Below are positions 47,761 through 58,740 of a DNA stretch of 64,000 nucleotides, piece by piece. A program made the position numbers and the translations under genes. Position 1 is the first letter of the stretch. Every line of letters begins with the position of its first letter. The notes beneath the pieces were generated by a model that was given only the letters and a program-made list of their open reading frames with translations, ran no database searches and was not told the DNA's origin. Source of the stretch: Antedon bifida (lineage: Eukaryota; Echinodermata; Crinoidea; Comatulida; Antedonidae); contig OY727102.1 in assembly GCA_963402885.1 (NCBI GenBank), forward strand, positions 14,260,001-14,324,000, in the 5' to 3' direction.

Positions 47761-50100
47761 TCAACATGATATGGTTGAACAGCGCATCAAATAGATACAC
47801 CTTTATTTTAATCACAAATCCTGTCAATGTCAATTTGATTTGTATTCTACTATAATTAAAATTCAGATTGTATAGTTGTACTTTTAAAGTAAATATTCCT
47901 CAAAGACCAATCATCTACTTTATATTCAATGAAATTCCTAAACGCATCATCAATTCCTTTGAAAATGTCCCCCAAATTCCTCATTGCCCTTCGATATGAC
48001 CTGCTTGTTGACCCTAACCCTACCCATATCCCCCAGTAATAATTACAATTGAATATATATTAACATAGATGAGGGTAGTAATTAACATGTCCTCCCCCTT
48101 GCATCATAAGTCCATAAATCATGAATCTTATACTTATCTGTCTTATAGACTTTTTATAGTTTCATTTTAAAGGTGCAGTTCGTATTTTTCCTACTATTTT
48201 ATTTCATTTTACGTGGTTCCCTAGCAAAGGCATAATACCAAATGATGACATTGGCTTTATTATGACCATTAGCACATGATCCAAAGTGGATATCGACTCC
48301 TTAAACTTTGGAAATTACAATGCAACAGGATGGCGTTAGGTCATGTTCAGCACTTAATTTCTAATATTGCCTGGAACATCATTTTGTAGAATAAAAGCTC
48401 GCTTATAATTGATTAATATTGCAATTTTTACCCACTTTAGATTGGGTGCTCTAATACATACGCATTCCATGAGTCGTAGTTGTAAAGAGAAACGCAGTTT
48501 TTAAATAGGGGTAAACAAATTATAATTACCACCGATTATATTGCAGCCAATCATAATACGATATGCATTATTAGTAGGTGCTTGCTTATGAAATCATCCT
48601 TATAGTTTCTCCCTTAAGACCTCAAATTAAGAACATTACCGGTGCCATATGTCTTTTTTATTGCCATTTTCTTTGTTCATAAATGATGAATTTTGAGAGA
48701 TTGTTCTTAAAGAAAATGTTAATCCGATGGAATTCCATGTTTTATTGCTCAATTTAGTAATATTTTTGTTCATTTTAATCTCGACAGTAAAATTCTTAAA
48801 AGGCTTGATAAATCAGAGTGTTTTTTAAAACTGGCATTTTCCTATTATGAACATTTGATCAATAGAAGAATATTAGCCTGTTCTACGTGTATTAAAACAT
48901 CTTGTAAACATATAATGCCTGTTATTAATAAATCTAATGCCATAGTAAATGTTATCAATATGTTATATTATAACATTAATAACTAAGAAATTTAAATGTG
49001 ATGATTCCTAGCAAGACCCACATTTCATGTCTCTCTCATGCTATATACATGACCATATGTTGTGGTAGCACTCGGTCCAAAAAGACTTTGAATTGATTCC
49101 CTATATATGCCCTATATAATCCATGGCGATCGGCACAATTCACTCCTTCAAATCTTGCCAACACCACAAATATACTGTACTTATTTTATTAAAAATAATG
49201 AAAATTTAAAGGTAATTAATCTTAACTTAGCTGATTTTGACCTCAATTTTTGATCCAATATATGCTCAAATGTTGTATAAACCCTCTCAATACAATCCTG
49301 GTCATTTTGATACCCCATGAACAATGTGTATAATGAACAACCGAACAGACACTCTCTCTCTCCCTATCCCTTATAATATAGATTCTACACATTAGATGAA
49401 TTTTTATTGACCAGATATTTGCAATAGGCTTATAATGCTTCCAGACTGTATAGCAATTTTTACGTATTGAAAATATGGGACATACCCCTCTAAATATAAT
49501 GTGACTTAATTACTTAATGAAAGGAGGAGAAGAATATAAATACAAATTCAATTTGTGTAAAAAATATGATTAATACCCAATTTACACAGCATTGTAAGAG
49601 GGAAACCCTTACTAATGAATGCCCCCTGAGAAGGATACCTTTGCACGAGGGAGTATAAAATAAACTAGTCGGTACAATTTGGTACGGCCTTGATCATAAT
49701 TAGTGACTTGAAGGGAACTATAATGTTTACATATTAATGACATATTTCATGTTATTGAATTTAAAATAATATTTTGAAGTTTGTACAATAACTGTTTAAA
49801 CATTTTCTTTATTTTTTTATGCAGCAGAAACAGACTGAAAAGACAGAAAATGTATTGATCATTTCAGTAGATCTAAACTTTCTCTTTGTGTGATATTCTT
49901 TTGTAAGAATCAACTATGACATACTTTAATCAAGTATTATGTAAGATGTTGATGGATTAAAATTAAAATATAAGATGTCAGCAGCATAAATATTTACTAT
50001 TTTATTGAAAATTGTGGATCAAATAGCATAAAACACTGCTTTTGCCTGGATTATTGTATGACCCATTCATTCCATCATTTTTGTTTTTGCATTTAACTAG
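47761..50100. other. AT-rich stretch, no gene seen
   Basis: A stray tgcagcagaaacagactg at 49821 resembles a family B terminus without the rest of the element. No coding frame is accepted. Confidence 0.4.
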
Positions 50101-50104
50101 TGAA

Positions 50105-50445
50105 AAATACAGTCCAACACTTTCTTTGGGACACACTATTAAAGGACACTTCCCCTTGAATTGAACTAGGGTAAATGTATGTAGGGCTACAACCAACACC
50201 TATTCACGGGACATCCCTATTAAGGAACACTTTCCCTTAAAATGAACTAGAGGTAATATATGTACAGGGCTACAACGAACAACAGAGGACACATTCCATT
50301 GAAATGAACTAGGGGAAAAATACAGTATTTGTTTTAACGTTATGATCTACCCCTATTCAGTGTGAACACTCCTAATAAGGAGAGACTTTGTTGTGTTCTG
50401 TTGGCGTCCCCCTTAGTAATAGAGGTTCTACTTTCATTTGCCAAA
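50105..50445. repeat. Family I repeat, internally triplicated
   Basis: Three imperfect direct copies of a ~85-100 bp block (gaactagggtaaat, gggctacaac, ggacatcccta) occur between 50140 and 50330. The copy ends with cgtcccccttagtaatagag followed by gttctact, the family I right end. Confidence 0.55.
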
Positions 50446-51644
50446 AAGTAACATTAAATCATTTTTCACCTGTCTCTCTATATTAATGTTTTTTATATGA
50501 ACTAATACATCACCAGAATATAGTTTTATAGTTTGTTTTATATGTGGCTTTGATTTCAGTAGATTTATTATTACTACTCTCTTTGTGTTTTATTCTTCTT
50601 TTGTAAGAATAGACGTCAACTGTGACATACATATGAGTATTATGTAAGACGATGATGAAGTAATACTGAAACGTAAGATGACATTACTGTCAACATGTCC
50701 ATGATGAATGATCCTCAATACATAAAGCAAATAATACTATAGTGTATTTTAAGAGCCCTGAATTCAACTCTTAATGTTTAATGCTCTAGGGTATATTGCT
50801 TTTTTATCTACATTTAAAGAAACTGTCCTCATTTTGGACATTACAAGACTTTTTCAACTGATTGTAACTCAAGTCTATCAACTGATAGATGAGTCTATAT
50901 CTAGTATATGTAAAATTGTTGTAGATTAAGCTACTGTTCTAATAGCCACACATATTCTCTATGGTATGGAAGATAGAAAGAGGACCCCTACATTAAGGAT
51001 CTAAAACTATATTCTCTGTAAAGATGGTTGATAATAAATGAAGGTTTTATATACCTATATGAATTTAATTTGTTTAAAATAAAGATGATGGTATTATACT
51101 ATAGCATGTTTACTGCTATACATTACAGGTAGAGACTTTTATACATTGAAGATAGCATATGTTACTGCTAATATTCATGTACTATTGCATTATCTACATA
51201 CCTGGTAGCCATATTACAACATATATAAAACATATACCAAAATTACAAGTAAGTGTTCAATAGAGTAGTTATTGAATATAGCATCCTCCAATAGTGAATG
51301 GTGATGTGCAATGGTACAAATATTTTATTGACTGAGAGAGACTGAGAGATGAAAATAGAACTAATCTAAAGTAGATCTTTCCACTTGAAGATTGTGATAG
51401 TACACATTGGAACCTGCATACTGTATGTCACATAAGTTCAATGGAGTTTTAAAAAATAATGTGACCCACAATCCTCAAATCAACTGAATCATCTACTTAG
51501 TTTTATAAATATATATATAGTATATATAGGGCATATACATATGATCTCCGCTTGAGTGTGTGTACAATTGAGGACTAAGTGATGTTCCACCGTACCACAC
51601 CAAGAGTGCTAAAGGGTCGCTTTCCAATCAAATTTGAACAATAC
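50446..51644. other. AT-rich stretch, no gene seen
   Basis: Contains short AT dinucleotide runs near 51510. No repeat family or coding frame recognised. Confidence 0.35.
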
Positions 51645-51841
51645 CATGAAAGCCTCAGTGGTCTAATGGTTAGAACATCTGCATATCAAGGTTCCGAGTT
51701 CGAATCTCGTTTGGGGTGACCTTTTCTCTTTCTCACAGATTTCCCCATCATTATAGTTTCAAATTAATTATAATTAATCATCGGGCAGTTTAGAATTAAT
51801 GTTCTGTGCTTGTTGTGTTTATATATATATATATATATATA
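51645..51841 (+). mobile_element. tRNA-headed SINE with (AT)n tail
   Basis: The head 51652-51718 folds almost as a tRNA: acceptor gcctcag pairs with ttggggt (with GU pairs), the T stem ccgag/ctcgt has 4 of 5 pairs, the A box TGGTCTAATGG is at 51659-51669 and the B box GAGTTCGAATC at 51696-51706. The anticodon arm is poor. A body unrelated to tRNA follows and ends in (AT)10 at 51821-51840. A diverged partner lies on the minus strand at 35826-35990. Pol III transcription from the internal promoter is expected from the boxes. Confidence 0.75.
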
Positions 51842-53505
51842 ATTTTACCAAGTGGTTTAGTGTTTCTTCTGTGCCTTTAAATACACATAATTCATTGCAT
51901 GCATATAGCACTGATACAGACATAGAGCCTTTAACACTGAGTATTGCATGTCAACTGTAGAATGTGACTACTGATACTCTACGAATAACACACCTTGTTC
52001 ATTTTGATTCACACTTCATTCTCACCTGGTAAGGATCATTTATTGTCTGCTACATTTCCACGTTCCCATCTTCTAATTACCTGGAATCTCCTGCGAGCAA
52101 TCTATCATTCAGATCATTTGTCTCGAGGGCACTAACTGATTGGCCGGGTAGCAGGCAACTTGCCGAAGATATTAAGAACTTATTCAAAAGAAATTAAATG
52201 AAAAAATGAGGTGTGATTACTAGGACGGTTATGAAACAAGATCTGAAAGAAGTTTCTGAAAATAGAAAATGAAAAAAGTTGGTAAAGATATATGATGGCT
52301 TAAGAAAAGATAATAAGAAAAATAATTGATCTATAAAAAAGATGAATGAAAGTTAATGAGATAGTGTTAAACGCAGAAGTTGAATAAATGAATATTGAAT
52401 GCCAAAAATACATTTATTTGAATATAAATTTGAACAGATAAACAATAATGGATCAATGATACTGACCAAAAATACTATAAGTCTATTTCGTGCCTAGTTT
52501 ACCTGAATAAACCAACATTTGCCTATTCTCCCAGAGAAGAGAGCTACAACTTGAATATATCAAATGTTATTAAACACCCCTATAAGATAATGGTAGATTC
52601 CATAAATGGTGTCCAGATGAGTTCAGAAATGTCATTGAATTGAGAATGTTTTCTTGAATGTTGAATTACGACAGTCCCAGGCTTTCAATGAATTAATACT
52701 CTCAACTTTCAACAAATAGGAAATTTCCATTATTTTTTGTTTTACTCAAATTATCCACCGCTTCCATCTTCAATCAAAGGTCTTGTAAAGAATGGTACGC
52801 AGGTTTTAAACACAAGTACAGCAGCAGATACCACACACACTTTATTATGCACTCACCAGCCTACCACATCTAACAAAACTCTTCTCAAATAACTGAGTAT
52901 GCAATAGTCCCTAAAATTGTTGAAATAGGGAGAAAATAATGCACAGCATGTGATACAAAATCAACCAATCAAATGTGTTTAAGTTTAATACAGTACATGT
53001 GCAATACATGATATGGATAAAATATAGGTTTTAGTTTGAATTCAAAATTTATGAACAATAATTAATTTGGATTTTGTTTTCATTCTGCCTCTGACTCTGC
53101 AATCAATTAGGGAATAAGTATCAAACTCATTTTTAGATTTTATTAATGATATGAATTTAAAATCTAATAACTTCCCTTTTCAAACAATCTTTTTACATTA
53201 GAGAATTAGGGTAGAAATCCACCAGATTATTTGGACTTTCAATATAATAGTAAATTAATTAGATTCATAAAAACATGCCCAACCTAGTTTAAGCTTTTAA
53301 CATATTAGCTTTAAAAAAAAGTAATTCACATATCACATTTTTTTCATTGTAGTTTTTTTTTTAAAGTAATAAACAAGTTTGTCGCAAACAAAGTATGCCA
53401 TCAGGTACTTCACTTCAAACTAGAAGATTAAAACTTTGCTTCAATTTATTTCTGTTAATTAATCTGGTAATTTCCTGTGAAAAGAATAAGGAGAAATGTT
53501 TTAAC
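51842..53505. other. AT-rich stretch, no gene seen
   Basis: No repeat family, RNA or coding frame recognised. Confidence 0.4.
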
Positions 53506-53910
53506 ACTACAGCCAACCCCTATTCAGGGGCCACACTATTAAAGCTGCTTTCATATCGTGGTCAGATTCTCTCTGATGCCCTGAAAAAAATGTCGTGGAA
53601 ATGGGTTTAGTGATAAAGCATAGGATTGTTCACACCGAATTGTTACGATTTGAATATGTATCTGATTCGGACTCCGAATTTGGAGCGATGGATCAAGAAG
53701 CCATGTTTCCTGAAATCGTATGATTTTTTTCTCTTTCTAAACAGCATGAATGACCTCGCTTGACACTGGATAAACAAATTTGTGTTCGAAAGCATGCTCA
53801 ATGCTCGCGATAGATTTCTCAGGGATTCGGTTCGGCGCGATGTGAAGGTAGCTTTAAATTACATATTGTTGGAAGGTGTCCCCTTAATAGGAGTTCTATA
53901 TACGAATTTG
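53506..53910. repeat. Family I repeat split by a TTAA element
   Basis: The left part (ctacagccaacccctattca then ggggccacactattaa) stops at a TTAA. The right part resumes after it with attacatattgttggaaggt and gtccccttaataggagttct. The intervening 53543-53853 is a separate transposon. Confidence 0.65.
53539..53857. mobile_element. TTAA element nested in family I
   Basis: A 311 bp element (53543-53853) with inverted ends agctgctttcatatcg and the complement of agctaccttcacatcg (13 of 16 match). TTAA is duplicated at 53539-53542 and 53854-53857. The interior is GC-richer, with several CpGs (ggttcggcgcgatg). It is non-coding. Its termini differ from families C and L, so it is a third TTAA family here. 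Confidence 0.75.
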
Positions 53911-54382
53911 TTTAAACTGACTTTAAACAGTGATTATAGTGCCTAACCTACATTTATACATGTATTGGTTCAGGTCGTATGACTATAACGATGATTTATG
54001 GTACAGACATTTATTGTGCACTTGTAATAATTTCATATCATAACCAATAATTAGCTAATAATTAAACCGATCGCCTATTGCAAATAAATTCGAATAATTT
54101 GAAATTTCTTTTAACCTGTCAGCGTAAAGTACATTTGTAATGGATGATTTATTTCTACAATTTATAAAAAAGTTCAATGGATTATGGATATTATAAAATA
54201 TAAATGATACTATTCCTGTCAATTTTCACAATTAAATGGTAGCCTGAAAATAATAGTTAAAAACACCAAATTGATTGGGTGGTTTACAATGCCATTTAAT
54301 CGGTTATCCCTGTTCAACTTTTAGCTGCAACACAAAATAACGGTTATTTGATTGATCGTCGTTGACCGTTCTTTAGTCAATT
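53911..54382. other. AT-rich stretch, no gene seen
   Basis: No recognised repeat or coding frame. Confidence 0.35.
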
Positions 54383-54636
54383 GGAGTGGAGTTGTGGCTT
54401 GGTGGTTATGATGCTTGGCTACCACTCCAAGGGTCCTGGGTTCAAGTCCAGGATTTTTTCTAAGATTAAGAAAATTACAACTCCACTCCCAAAGACTTGA
54501 ATTAAGACTTTGTTTATGTAGAGTATCATCTTGTGTATGTTTGTCTTGTGAACTTCTGAGGGTCCCTAATGATCAGCAATTGCTGGATGGATCACCCTCT
54601 TTAAATATGGTTTAAAAAAAAAAAAAATAAAAAATT
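54383..54636 (+). mobile_element. tRNA-headed SINE with poly(A) tail
   Basis: A box TGGCTTGGTGG is at 54395-54405 and B box GGTTCAAGTCC at 54439-54449. A ~150 bp body follows (gtccctaatgatcagcaatt, then gctggatggatcaccctctt), ending in an A-rich tail from 54612. A relative is at 5537. Unusually, 13 bases at the very start (ggagtggagttgt, 54383-54395) are perfectly complementary to 54477-54489, enclosing the whole tRNA-like part. The 66-codon frame across it is not a gene. Confidence 0.75.
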
Positions 54637-54800
54637 ACTGCCGCATCTTTGTGGCAATGTTTGACCACCTTAAAGCATTGCATTTTGGGTATTTTTATCA
54701 TTTTTTGTTGACGACCCCCACTGATATAAACAGTTATTCGGTTGAAATGCAGTCAATATAACAATTATATTTTAAATATAAACGTTTATTTCTGCGCTGT

Positions 54801-54817
54801 GCAGCAGAAACAGGCCC
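54801..54817. repeat. Solo family B terminus
   Basis: gcagcagaaacaggccc is identical to the terminal repeat of elements B1 and B2 and is followed by cttag, which fits the CTnnn target pattern. No opposite end is found nearby. Confidence 0.5.
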
Positions 54818-55692
54818 TTAGAATCCGACATTAAGGGTAATGACTTGTCTGTCATTGCCAAGTTCATCCAACAGCTAAATTCATCAAGTTGAATTATATT
54901 AATAGATGAAAACCTCATTAACTAAATCCAATATGTTCAGTATGGTTAAAGTGACTACGGTAGCTTGTGTATCTTGAGCAAGATAGATGACATTGTAGGA
55001 AAAATTATAGTCCAAGAGCATTAGTTCATAAGTATAGGCAGACCCGGAAATTTCTGGTAACAAGCTAATTTTTTCAGGAAAGGTCGAGAACTATGATTGG
55101 AACATCATACTAAAAGTCCTGAAAAATCCTCCTTGTGCTCTCCGAGAAATCCAAGATGGCGTCCAAAATGGCTGCCATTTTAAATTGGTCTATAACTTTG
55201 TAAACGCTTGTCGTAGAGTATCGATTTTGGTGTCAAATAGTTCACAATATATACATTCCTATTTGCTCTAACAGAAAATTTTGTCAAAAAATGGCCGCTA
55301 CTACAGTTTCTGGCCTTTGACCTTTGACCTGGTCTTATCATATCTCGGTAATGGCTTGTCATAGAGAATTAAGATTAGGCCCAAATTGTTCAGAACATGC
55401 ATATTTTTATTTGGTGTAATGAAATATTTTATCCCAAAATGACCGGAAGTGAGGTTATTGACCTCTTATTGACCTATTCATATCTCTTTACCGTATCTCA
55501 AGAAATATTTGTCGTAGAGCATTACTTTTGGTGTCATATTGTTTGGAACATATACATTTCTATTTAGTCTAATACAACAGTTTGCCCTCAAATGCTCGGG
55601 AGTAAGTTAATTTATTGAAAACTTAAAAAATCAAAGAGCTACATAGGCAGAGGATATGAATACTGTAGAAAAAATCTAAATCAAAGTTTTAA

Positions 55693-55738
55693 CTCTGCCT
55701 TAAAACATGTTTTGGGCATAGCACATCATCAGGTAAAG
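55693..55738 (-). ncRNA. Hammerhead-like relic, left arm
   Basis: This is the inverted-arm counterpart of 57607-57648. On the minus strand it reads CTGATGA, a weak stem II, then AAAA in place of GAAA, and the palindrome ACATGT as stem III. The stem I strands pair only in part. The mutated second core box means it is probably inactive. Confidence 0.3.
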
Positions 55739-55916
55739 TGAATTGTTACAAAAAGAAAATATGAAGTCAATAAATTACAAAGAATAACTGTCAGTGGCTA
55801 ATCAAAGTTGGTTAAGTAAACAAAAGACAATTGGCAAATACATATGTACACAGCACATATCCGACCATTTATATGCAATTTTGAATTGCGTGCAAACGCG
55901 ACTCTATTGCTCACTA

Positions 55917-56335
55917 TGTCGGTCGGTAAACACTAACTCATATTCATATTTTTTTGTTATTTTGACACTGGATATTAATACTTGTAGGCAAATATAAATG
56001 TTTTTAAACATTTTTCAACATTTTTTAACTTTTTCAGCAATTTCGGTCGGTTGGTCAGTCGGTAAACACTAACTCACATTCATATTTTTTCGTTATTTTG
56101 ACACTGGATATTAATACTTGGAGGCAAATATAAATGTTTTTACAATTTTTTTTACATTTTCAGCAATTTCGGTTATTCGGTCAGTTGGTAAACACTAACT
56201 CATATTCATATTTTTTCGTTATTTTGACACTGGATATTATTTAATACTTGGAGGAAATGTTTTTAAAAATGTGAACATTTTTAAACATTTTTAGCAAATT
56301 CGGTCAGTTGGTCGGTCGGTAAATAAACAATAACT
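55917..56335. repeat. Tandem repeat, 126-136 bp units
   Basis: The start word ggtaaacactaactcatatt occurs at 55925, 56061 and 56187, and a fourth, partial one at 56318. Each unit contains cgttattttgacactggata, then ttaatacttggaggcaaa and cagcaatttcggt. It lies in the centre of the foldback element. Confidence 0.85.
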
Positions 56336-56379
56336 CAAATTTACGCACGCGACTGCAGCCATGTATATGGCCTTGTTGA

Positions 56380-56732
56380 CTTTGTAAAAATGCATTTTGA
56401 AACATTCCTTGCTTTAAATGTTCGTTGTATGGCTTATTTATGATAAAAAGAGAATATACCCTAGGTATTTCACGTCAAACGCTCTTTACTCGGCATGCAT
56501 AGACTTTCTTTTCCAGATTCAGATTTTATTTGGTCCTTGCTGAAATCTATAAAAAATAGATTGGAATACCCGGGCAATGATCCCGGTACCTCTCACATGC
56601 TAAGTGAGAGCTCTACCATTTGAGCTAGTCCCCCAGTTACATATTTAACTGTTTAAAGATGAAAAAAGTATCGCCATATGCCCTATATATGATTTATTAA
56701 ATATTGAAAATATGCAAAATAAGGGTCTTTAA
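56380..56732 (+). mobile_element. Diverged family C remnant around the tRNA gene
   Basis: The left part (cattccttgctttaaatgtt, then tatgataaaaagagaat) matches C1/C2 after their first 60 bases. The right part (aactgtttaaagatgaaaaa, agtatcgc, and terminal gggtct then TTAA at 56729-56732) matches their right end. The C1/C2 core is replaced by the tRNA-like gene. The left terminus is missing. Confidence 0.5.
56562..56634 (-). tRNA. tRNA-Ala (AGC), possibly decayed
   Basis: 73 nt on the minus strand fold as a full cloverleaf. Acceptor gggggac pairs with gtattcc (one mismatch, two GU), D stem gctc/gagc, anticodon stem ctcac/gtgag and T stem ccggg/cccgg are all perfect, and the anticodon loop ttAGCat reads AGC (Ala). 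A T6 pol III terminator follows within about 12 nt. The T loop (atcattg) departs from the usual pattern, with T where A58 is expected, so it may be a recently inactivated copy. It sits inside family C and foldback-element sequence, which suggests carriage by a transposon. Confidence 0.65.
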
Positions 56733-56890
56733 ATCACTTCAACATTGATCAGCAGCATTCTGTTACAGTCATTCATCATCTGATGTTGCATCTTCAACAT
56801 CTTGGTGTTTGTTGCTTCTTTCACATCATTATCATCATGTTCATCTGTATGGGTGTTGTTGCATGTTTGCCCAAAAGTTATGACGTTATG

Positions 56891-56990
56891 ACGTTTGAGA
56901 ACATTCAATAGTGCATTCTCTTTTAAAACAAGGAATGACCTGGTTTCATGTTTCAAAATGCATTATTTTTACAAATAAAATGGTCTTTAA
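56891..56990 (-). mobile_element. Family C left-end fragment, inverted
   Basis: On the minus strand from TTAA at 56987-56990: agaccattttatttgtaaaa, ataatgcattttgaaac and aaccaggtcattccttg, matching the left terminus region of C1 (ataatacat ... aaccaggtcattccttg). Together with 56380-56440 it forms an inverted pair. The 75-codon minus frame at 56729-56956 is of no recognised family. Confidence 0.5.
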
Positions 56991-57606
56991 CATTAAGTTT
57001 TTGACAATCCGGAGTATAATATATGCCATGTACATAGTGTTCCCTGCCAATTGAGCATTTCCATGCGAAATGTATATGACCTGAACATTTCATTCTCACA
57101 CTCACAGTATTATAAAGTCTATACATTTCCTAAATTACATAACATTTCTACTTTTCTGAACAAAAAAAATTATCATAATTTCTATAATAAATTATAAAAA
57201 TAACGACGTGATTTTAACAAAAGCACTAATTCGCGTATGTACTGTAATGCGAGTTACAGACGAATAACGCATTTAAAATGTATTCATGACATCTACATAT
57301 AGGTGACATTTTGTAGCAATAACCTTTCAACCATACTAGTATGAGAATTTCAATTAACGTGTCCTATGATATTCTTTGTTCTATCGAAGTTAAATAAATG
57401 ATTATTTTGGTTTTTTCTTGTATAGTTCATACCCTTATTACAGTAAAATTTACCCTCAAGGTTATTGTTGAAAATAACAAAACACTCTTCAACTACCCAA
57501 TAAAATGTTGCGGAATAACCCATTTTTTTTGTTTACTTAACCAACTTTGATTAGCCAATGACAGTTATTCTTTGTAAGTTATTGACTTGATATTTTCTTT
57601 TTGTAA

Positions 57607-57648
57607 CTTTACCTGATGATGTGCTATGCCCAAAACATGTTTTAAGGC
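57607..57648 (+). ncRNA. Hammerhead-like relic, right arm
   Basis: CTGATGA (57613-57619) is followed by a weak stem II (tgtgctatgccc), AAAA in place of GAAA, ACATGT (57635-57640) as a self-complementary stem III, T at the cleavage position, then ttaagg, which can form five pairs with ctttac just upstream of the core after one mismatch. The order of parts is that of a minimal hammerhead; the altered core box argues that it is inactive. Confidence 0.3.
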
Positions 57649-58439
57649 AGAGTTAAAACTTTGATTTAGATTTTTTCTACAGTATTCATATCCTCTGCCT
57701 ATGTAGCTCTTTGATTTTTTAAATTTTCAATAAATTAACTTACTTCCGAGCATTTGAGGGCAAACTGTTGTATTAGACTAAATAGAAATGTATATGTTCC
57801 AAACAATATGACACCAAAAGTAATGCTCTACGACAAATATTTCTTGAGATACGGTAAAGAGATATGAATAGGTCAATAAGAGGTCAATAACCTCACTTCC
57901 GGTCATTTTGGGATAAAATATTTCATTACACCAAATAAAAATATGCATGTTCTGAACAATTTGGGCCTAATCTTAATTCTCTATGACAAGCCATTACCGA
58001 GATATGATAAGACCAGGTCAAAGGTCAAACTGCCAGAAACTGTAGTAGCGGCCATTTTTTGACAAAATTTTCTGTTAGAGCAAATAGGAATGTATATATT
58101 GTGAACTATTTGAAACCAAAATCGATAATCTACGACAAGCGGTTACAAAGTTATAGACCAATTTAAAATGGCAGCCATTTTGGACGCCATCTTGGATTTC
58201 TCGGAGAGCACAAGGAGGATTTTTCAGGACTTTTAGTATGATGTTCCAATCATAGTTCTCGACCTTTCCTGAAAAAATTAGCTTGTTACCAAAAATTTCC
58301 GGGTCAAACCCTAATGCTCTTGGACTATTAAGTGAGATTTTATCCCATTGCAATGTTTTTTAAAATATAAATGTAGGTGATTGTGTATTACTCACTGCAG
58401 TCTTGCTGATGTAAAGTAAATAAGATATGTTATTATAGA

Positions 58440-58740
58440 ATCACTATTAACACTTCTGGGACCCAATAAGGTGTCCGCTGGTCGTAGTGTAAACACATAT
58501 TGCCCCTAGTACATTTCAAGTTTCCCCAGAATAGGAGTGTCCCATGAGTAGGAGCGTCCCCTGAATATAAGTGTCCCCTGAATAGGAGTGTCCACTGAAT
58601 AGGAGTGTCCCCTGAATATAAGTGTCCCCTGAATAGGAGTGTCCACTGAATAGGAGTGTCCCCTGAATAGGAGTGTCCCCTGAATAGGAGTGTCCCCTGA
58701 ATAGAGAGTTGTCGAAAAGGAGGGGTTACTGTTATCATTT
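58440..58740 (-). repeat. Family I copy with a 17 bp minisatellite
   Basis: The flanks match family I in inverted order: gttaatagtg-like, tgggaccc, ggtgtccgc, ttgccc(ct)agtacatttcaa and, at the other end, ggaggggttactgt. Inside, 58533-58708 is an array of about ten 17 bp units (gtgtcccctgaatagga, with gaatataa and ccactgaa variants). The unit is the complement of the family I word cctattcaggggacac, so the array probably grew from the element itself. The 101-codon minus frame follows the 51 bp (3x17) period. Confidence 0.8.

Larger units (their letters stand above)
55005..58330. mobile_element. 3.3 kb foldback element with ~0.8 kb inverted arms
   Basis: 55008-55824 is repeated in reverse complement at about 57527-58327, with only scattered differences. 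The outer ends are tagtccaagagcattag and its complement, flanked on both sides by TTA (55005-55007, 58328-58330). The ~1.7 kb centre holds a 126-136 bp tandem array, a tRNA-Ala-like gene and family C fragments. No transposase is coded. Long arms and TTA flanks suggest either a foldback or Harbinger-like element. Hammerhead-like boxes in the arms suggest instead an inverted pair of Penelope-type ends. The short frames in the arms are artefacts. Confidence 0.85.

Noticed and set aside
54415..54615. 66-codon plus frame
   Set aside because: It lies entirely within a tRNA-derived SINE.
58075..58353. 92-codon minus frame in the foldback arm
   Set aside because: The same sequence exists inverted in the other arm, where the frame is broken (60 codons at 55180-55362 on the other reading). 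It is terminal repeat, not coding.
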